This document shows positions 58,986 to 64,000 of a DNA stretch of 64,000 nucleotides, piece by piece. How positions within the stretch are numbered: the stretch's first letter is position 1; every line of letters starts with the position of its first letter. Under the pieces are notes generated by a model. That model had not been told where the DNA came from, did no database searches, and saw only the letters and a list, made by a program, of their open reading frames with translations. Location: the NCBI GenBank assembly GCA_034509755.1, contig CM067549.1:45126052-45190051 (forward strand), read 5' to 3'. Both the position numbers and the translations under genes were made by a program. This DNA is from Anisodus tanguticus. Taxonomy: Eukaryota; Streptophyta; Magnoliopsida; Solanales; Solanaceae.

Positions 58986-60845
58986 ATGGACTCAGCTATA
59001 CAAAACGTTGGTAGACTTCCAATTCTTAACGGAACTAACTATGCCTATTGAAAAATTCAACTACGTTCGCACATCAAATCCATTGATGTTAGAGCTTGGA
59101 GATCAGTTTCTGAAGGCTATGTGATTCCCAAGTACCCAGCAGACGAGAATGGTGATATACTTACCAAACCCGAATCTGAATGGACCGCGGAAGAGATTAA
59201 TAGTGCGAGCTTCAATGAAAAGGCCCTAAATGCGATATTTGAATGGGTAGATCTCTATATGTTTAAACTCATCCAGAATTGTACTACGGCCAAGGACGCT
59301 TGGGAGACCTTACAAACTTATTGTGAAGGTACCTCGAGTGTACGACGTACAAAGCTTCGCATGATTTTGAGTCAATACGAACGCTTAAGGATGGAAGTAT
59401 CTGAAGATATAAAATCCTATTTTGAAAAGTTAATTGACATTGCTAATCAGTGTCAAGTGCTTGGTTCTCCTTTAACCAACACACAACTTGTGGATAAAGC
59501 TCTCAGATCTCTTCTTGAAAGATTTAATACTAAGATTTATGCTATTGAAGAGGCCCATAATCTTGCTACTATGGATCTACATGCCTTGATGAGCATCTTT
59601 CAAACATATGAGATGAACATGAAGAGCCAAAGAGATCTGTATAAAGACAAGACTTTGGCACTCCAAGGACAAACCTCGGAAACTGAATTGGAAAACGAGG
59701 AAGAAAACTTGGAGAAACTGGGAAATGGTGCAACTGTTGCCTTACTTACTCGTCGATTCAATTCAATGGTGAGAAAGATCAACAATGATCACAATAAATC
59801 CAAATACAAACAACATCAAAACCCACTCTTCAATAAACAGCCGAATAGGCCACCTTCTGAGCAAAGAAATCACAATCCACTGAGGAAATCTAACTCCGAC
59901 AGTACCAATTTCAATCCCAAACAACTCAAGGGAGTGTAGTGTCATGCATGCTTGGGTTGAGGACACTACGCTAATGAGTGTGCAAACACCCTTAGAAAAA
60001 TTGGTAAGGTTATGTGGGTAACTCTCAGTGATGATGAGAATGAAGAGGAGGAAGGAGATCAAGAAGAAGAATCACAAGCAATGCTGGCAGCCATGTTCGA
60101 ACACTTACTGTCTGACGATAAAGATGTTGTTGACAATGTTGCGACAACATCAGGAACAACATCAGACTCAACATCTGAAATGTCTTCAACATCAGAGAGG
60201 TATGTATACTTTGACTATTCTGATGTAAATTGTTTTAGTGGATTTAATTCTTCATCTGAGGCTGTAAATTTGGATCTAGTTGACTCCAAAGATGACGTGA
60301 TAAAGGAATTACAAAATCTTTGTAAAGCCTTAATCATTGTATCTGAGCAACTAGACTCAAAAGCAAAACTATTGACTCTTGAGAATAGCAATCTGAAAGG
60401 CACAATCAACCGATTAGAGGTGGCACTTACCAAGAAGGACCTAGAGCTTGGTAAGATTCGTGCACGTATGAATGTAGATGAGACCATCTTTCAAAGGCTC
60501 AACATGGGAACCTCCAAACTGAATGAATTATTGAACTTCAATAAACCTACAAGGGCTGGGCTTGGGTACCAATCTCCTAGCAAAACAAACACTTCCAGAA
60601 TCCATAATCAAACTGAGAGGATAAAATTTGTCAAAGAAAATCCGAGTAATTCTCATATCACTAAGATTGGATCGAAGTTTGTATGTAGATTCTCTAAAAA
60701 GTCAGGACATCTTATGCCCTACTGCTACAAAATTCAAAACTCTGCACTCAGAATATTGCCTAAAATGTCATCAGCAATGTTGCCCAACATCACTGACAAC
60801 ATTCAAAGCAACCAGCCTGAAAGCAGAAGGAAGAAAAAAGAATAG
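58986..60845 (+). pseudogene. gag of element C
   Basis: Begins MDSAIQNVGRLPILNGTNYAY. A stop replaces Trp right after (TGG to TGA near 59048). The capsid part is then open from 59121 (ALNAIFEWVDLYMF, SVRRTKLRMILSQYERLRME) to 59937, where TAG replaces Gln just before the zinc knuckle CHAC...GHYANEC (about 59940-59980, itself with an internal stop). From 60012 an acidic, Thr/Ser-rich segment and a coiled coil (about 60300-60480) follow, and then a second, altered knuckle (CRFSKKSGHLMPYC) near 60680. The first Cys pair of that second knuckle is CRFS rather than CxxC, so zinc binding there is doubtful. Confidence 0.85.
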
Positions 60846-63800
60846 GTACCCAAACTGAATCTGAAATGTAATGTGTGCATAACTGCTTTGCGTACTAACA
60901 TTACAGTTTCTTGGTACTTCGATAGTGGCTGCTCACGTCATATGACAGGTACCAAAAGTCTATTGAAGGAGTATGGATCATTCAGTGGAGGATACGTGAC
61001 CTTTGGAGGAGGAAGTAAGAGTAAGATAATTGGTAAATGAACTCTTAATGTTCCAGATGTACCAGCCTTGAAAAATGTTCTTCATGTAAAAGGTTTGGTT
61101 GCTAATCTTCTTAGCATAAGCCAACTATGTGATGATGATCTCGAGGTGAAATTCAACAAGCTTGGATGCAAGGTTACAGATTCTGCAGATAAATATGTCA
61201 TGTCAGGAACCCGAACTGGAGATAATTGCTATCTAGTCGGTAGACAAGAGTTTTGCAACTCCGCAAAGGTAGGTGACTTGACACTTTGGCATCAAAAGTT
61301 GGGATATGTCAACTACGGCACCTTGGAGAAGGTGATCTCATTTGAAGCTATCAGAGGCATTCCCCGACTGGATCCAAAAGATAAAACACTGTGCGAAGAT
61401 TGTTTGAAAGGAAAGCAGACCCGAGTCTCTCATAATGTTGTCCAACATGACAGACAACATTCAGGTACGTCTCATTGTTTCCAATTATTGCATATGGATC
61501 TTATGGGTCCAATCGAGGTAGATAGCCTAGGAGGGATGAGATATTCTTATGTGATAGTAGATGATTTTTCCAGATTTACTTGGATCTATTTTTTAAAGGA
61601 ATAATCACAAACCTTTGAGATGTTTAGAACACTTTACTCTAAGATTAAGAATCAGTTTTGTTCTTCGATTTTCAGAATTAGATCTGATCATGGAAAGGAG
61701 TTTGAAAATCAAACCTTTGCAAAATTTTGTGAAAAAAAGGCATATTCCATGAATTTTTGGCACCAAAAACACCACAACAAAATGGGGTTGCCAAGAGAAA
61801 GAACATAACTTTACAAGAAATGGCTAGAGTTATGTTAAGTTCTAAGCAATTGTCAAAGAGGTTTTGGGCAGAAGCCTTGAACACGGCATGTCACATAACT
61901 AATAGAATCTATTTAAGGTCAGGGATCAAAATGACACCCTATGAACTGTTAAATGGAAAGAAACCTACATTGCGGTACTTTTATGTCTTTGGGTGTGTGT
62001 GCTATATTATTAATGACAGGGATCAACTGGCTAAATTTGACTCTAAGGGTGACAAGGGAATATTCGTTGGCTACTCTCAGAATAGCCATGCTTACCGAAT
62101 ATACAATCTTCGTTCAAAGACCATACAAGAATCAGTCAATGTCATTTTTGATGACCCGCTGGATATATCTGGTAGATCTTCAGAAAACAACATTGTGGTT
62201 GCAGTTGAAGAGGAGCAACCCACTGAAGAAATAGATGTAGTCTTAAATGTTGTCCCGACATCAGAAGAAACATCTGAACCTCAAAGAGAGAACACAAGGG
62301 ACGAAGTCGATGAGGAGTCTGCTCCTGAACTGAATGATCAAGTGAGAAGAGACTCTCCATCGATGACTAAAAGGAACCATCCATCCGACCAGGTGATAGG
62401 GGGAGTTTTTTTATAAAAGTCTTACAAGATAGAAAGAGCCAATGAATTACCAAGAAATGGTAAGGTATGTGAGCATGTCCATTATATATCAACAGATAAG
62501 TTTTTCTTGTCTTACATCTACTTTTGAATCTAAAAATATTGGGGAAGCATTAAAAGATAATTTTTGGATTCAAGCCATGCAAGAGGAGCTTGAACAATTT
62601 GCCCGAAATGAGGTTTGGGACTTGGTACCACGACCCAACAACACAAATGTTATTGGGACAAAGTGGATATTCAAAAACAAATCAGATGAAGTAGGGAAGA
62701 TTGTTAGGAATAAAGCTTGACTTGTTGCTCAAGGATATACACAAGTAGAAGGTATCGACTATGACGAGACATTCGCTCCTGTGGCTAGAATTGAGTCAAT
62801 AAGATTGCTTCTTGCTATTGCTTGCTACCTAAAGATTACCTTGTACCAAATGGACGTTAAAGGTGCCTTCCTCAATGGATACTTGGACAAAGAAGTATAT
62901 GTTGAACAACCAAAGGGATTTGAGGATCCTCACCATCCACATCATGTGTACAAGCTCAAGAAAGCTTTGTATGGACTAAAACAAGCACCATGTGCATGGT
63001 ATGGTCGTCTAACTAACTTCCTTGTTGAGTTTGGTTTTACCCGTGGAGAAGCTGACATAACATTATTCATTAAAAGACACGGTGTAGATGTAATAATAGC
63101 TCAAATCTATGTTGATGATATTGTTTTTGGTTCGACTACAGAATCTTTCTTGAAGTCGTTTGTCGAAGCAATGTCGACAACATTTGAGATGAGTATGATT
63201 GGAGAACTAACATTTTTCTTAGGCTTGCAGATTAAACAGAATGAAGATGGGATCTTTGTATCTCAAAGTAAGTACGCCAAGAATCTTGTTAGGAGATTTG
63301 ATCTGGAAAATGCTAAACACATGAAGACTCCAATGGGCTCTACGCAACAGGTATGTAAAGACGATGTTGGACAAGATGTTGACCCAACATTGCACCGATC
63401 TATAATAGGTAGCCTTTTATACCTTACTGACATTCGCCCCGATATCATATTTAGCGTATGTGTTTGCGCTAGGTTCCAAGCTAGTCCCAAGGTATCTCAT
63501 TTTAATGCTGTTAAACGTATCATTCGATATGTTGCCGGTACAAGTGACTTAGGAATTTGGTACTCCAAAGACACTAATCCTAATCTAATAGGGTATAGTG
63601 ACTCGGATTGGGCCAGTGATGTAGACGATAGGAAAAGCGCTAGTGGTGGTTGTTTCTATCTTGGCAATAATCTAGTCTCATGGTACAGTCATAAACAAAA
63701 TTGTGTATCACTCTCGACTGCCGAATCTGAATATGTGGCAGCCGGAAGTTGTTGTGCTCAACTGATCTGGTTACGACATATGCTAGATGACTATGGCATA

Positions 63801-64000
63801 TCTAATAACTCCATGATTTTGTACTGTGATAATCTGAGTGCTATTAATATTTTCAAAAATCCTGTTCAGCATTCACGTACAAAGCACATAGACATAAGAC
63901 ATCATTTTAAGAGACTTAGTGGAAAAACAGCTAGTTCAAATCGAACATGTTAATACTCTTTTTCAACTGGCTGACATTTTTACTAAACCTTTAGATCATG
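60846..64000 (+). pseudogene. pol of element C (protease, integrase, RT, RNase H)
   Basis: Protease near 60918 keeps WYFDSGCSRHMTG. Integrase has LWHQKLGYV and CEDCLKGKQ (61290-61420), LLHMDLMGP (61490), SDHGKEFEN (61690) and QQNGVAKRK (61770). Reverse transcriptase has GTKWIFKNKS (62660), DETFAPVARIES (62765) and QIYVDDIVFGST (63103). RNase H has YSDSDWASDVDDRKSASG (63595) and CDNLSAINIFKNP (63830). It breaks at stops near 61038, 61602 and 62718 (KAxLVAQGY), and by a frameshift near 63912. The reading in another frame continues as DLVEKQLVQIEHV and reaches the window end at IFTKPLDH. Confidence 0.88.

Larger units (their letters stand above)
57993..64000 (+). mobile_element. Element C: SIRE-like Ty1/copia retrotransposon, cut by the window end
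   Basis: 5' LTR 57993-58928, primer binding site 58931-58943, gag from 58986, then pol to the window end, which falls in the RNase H terminus. Gene order, PBS and protein sequence match element B, so both belong to one family. It has fewer frameshifts than B and is probably younger. Stops at several conserved codons still make it defective. The 3' LTR and any third ORF lie beyond the window. Confidence 0.9.

Overview
This window is nuclear DNA from a flowering plant, almost certainly a member of the Solanaceae. The evidence is an ethylene receptor closely resembling tomato ETR5 (judged from memory), intron-bearing genes with GT-AG junctions, and repeat families typical of that family: TS-type SINEs ending in TTG repeats, tRNA-like SolS-type SINEs, Stowaway and hAT MITEs, and Ty1/copia elements primed by initiator Met-tRNA. 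The genus (Solanum, Capsicum, Nicotiana or other) cannot be fixed from the sequence alone.

Three plausible host genes are present, all on the minus strand. (1) 1007-3746 is a two-exon DnaJ-like protein of 645 aa with a J-like domain lacking HPD and a four-cysteine zinc ribbon. (2) 5779-10628 is a two-exon subfamily-II ethylene receptor of 772 aa; the phospho-accepting His of the H-box is Asn and the receiver is intact. (3) 39743-46492 is a five-exon AT-hook (AHL) protein of 323 aa with one type-II AT-hook and a PPC domain. Their introns carry many small transposons.

Retroelements fill most of the rest. Element A (13440-19969, +) is a decayed copia element with two long LTRs; its 3' LTR breaks off at a short inversion. 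Element B (24919-37949, -) is a SIRE-like copia element with a 5-bp target duplication, broken gag-pol and an extra downstream ORF in the env-like position. Its 3' LTR is split by a 2.6-kb insertion that looks like an endogenous pararetrovirus (caulimovirid) fragment arranged as an inverted repeat. Element C (57993 to the window end, +) is a second, younger-looking member of the same SIRE-like family. Element D (54290-56890, -) is a decayed copia pol from another lineage.

Organelle-derived DNA also appears: a mitochondrial-type large-subunit rRNA fragment near 4.4 kb and a plastid 23S rRNA fragment at 50.56-50.75 kb. The second lies just before a striking inverted repeat with 550-560 bp G-rich/C-rich arms (50788-53072).

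The best candidates for undescribed biology are the pararetrovirus inverted repeat inside the LTR, the large GTGGTGG/CCACCAC foldback, and a recurring ATGTTG/CAACAT inverted-hexamer motif spread through coding and non-coding parts of both SIRE-like elements.
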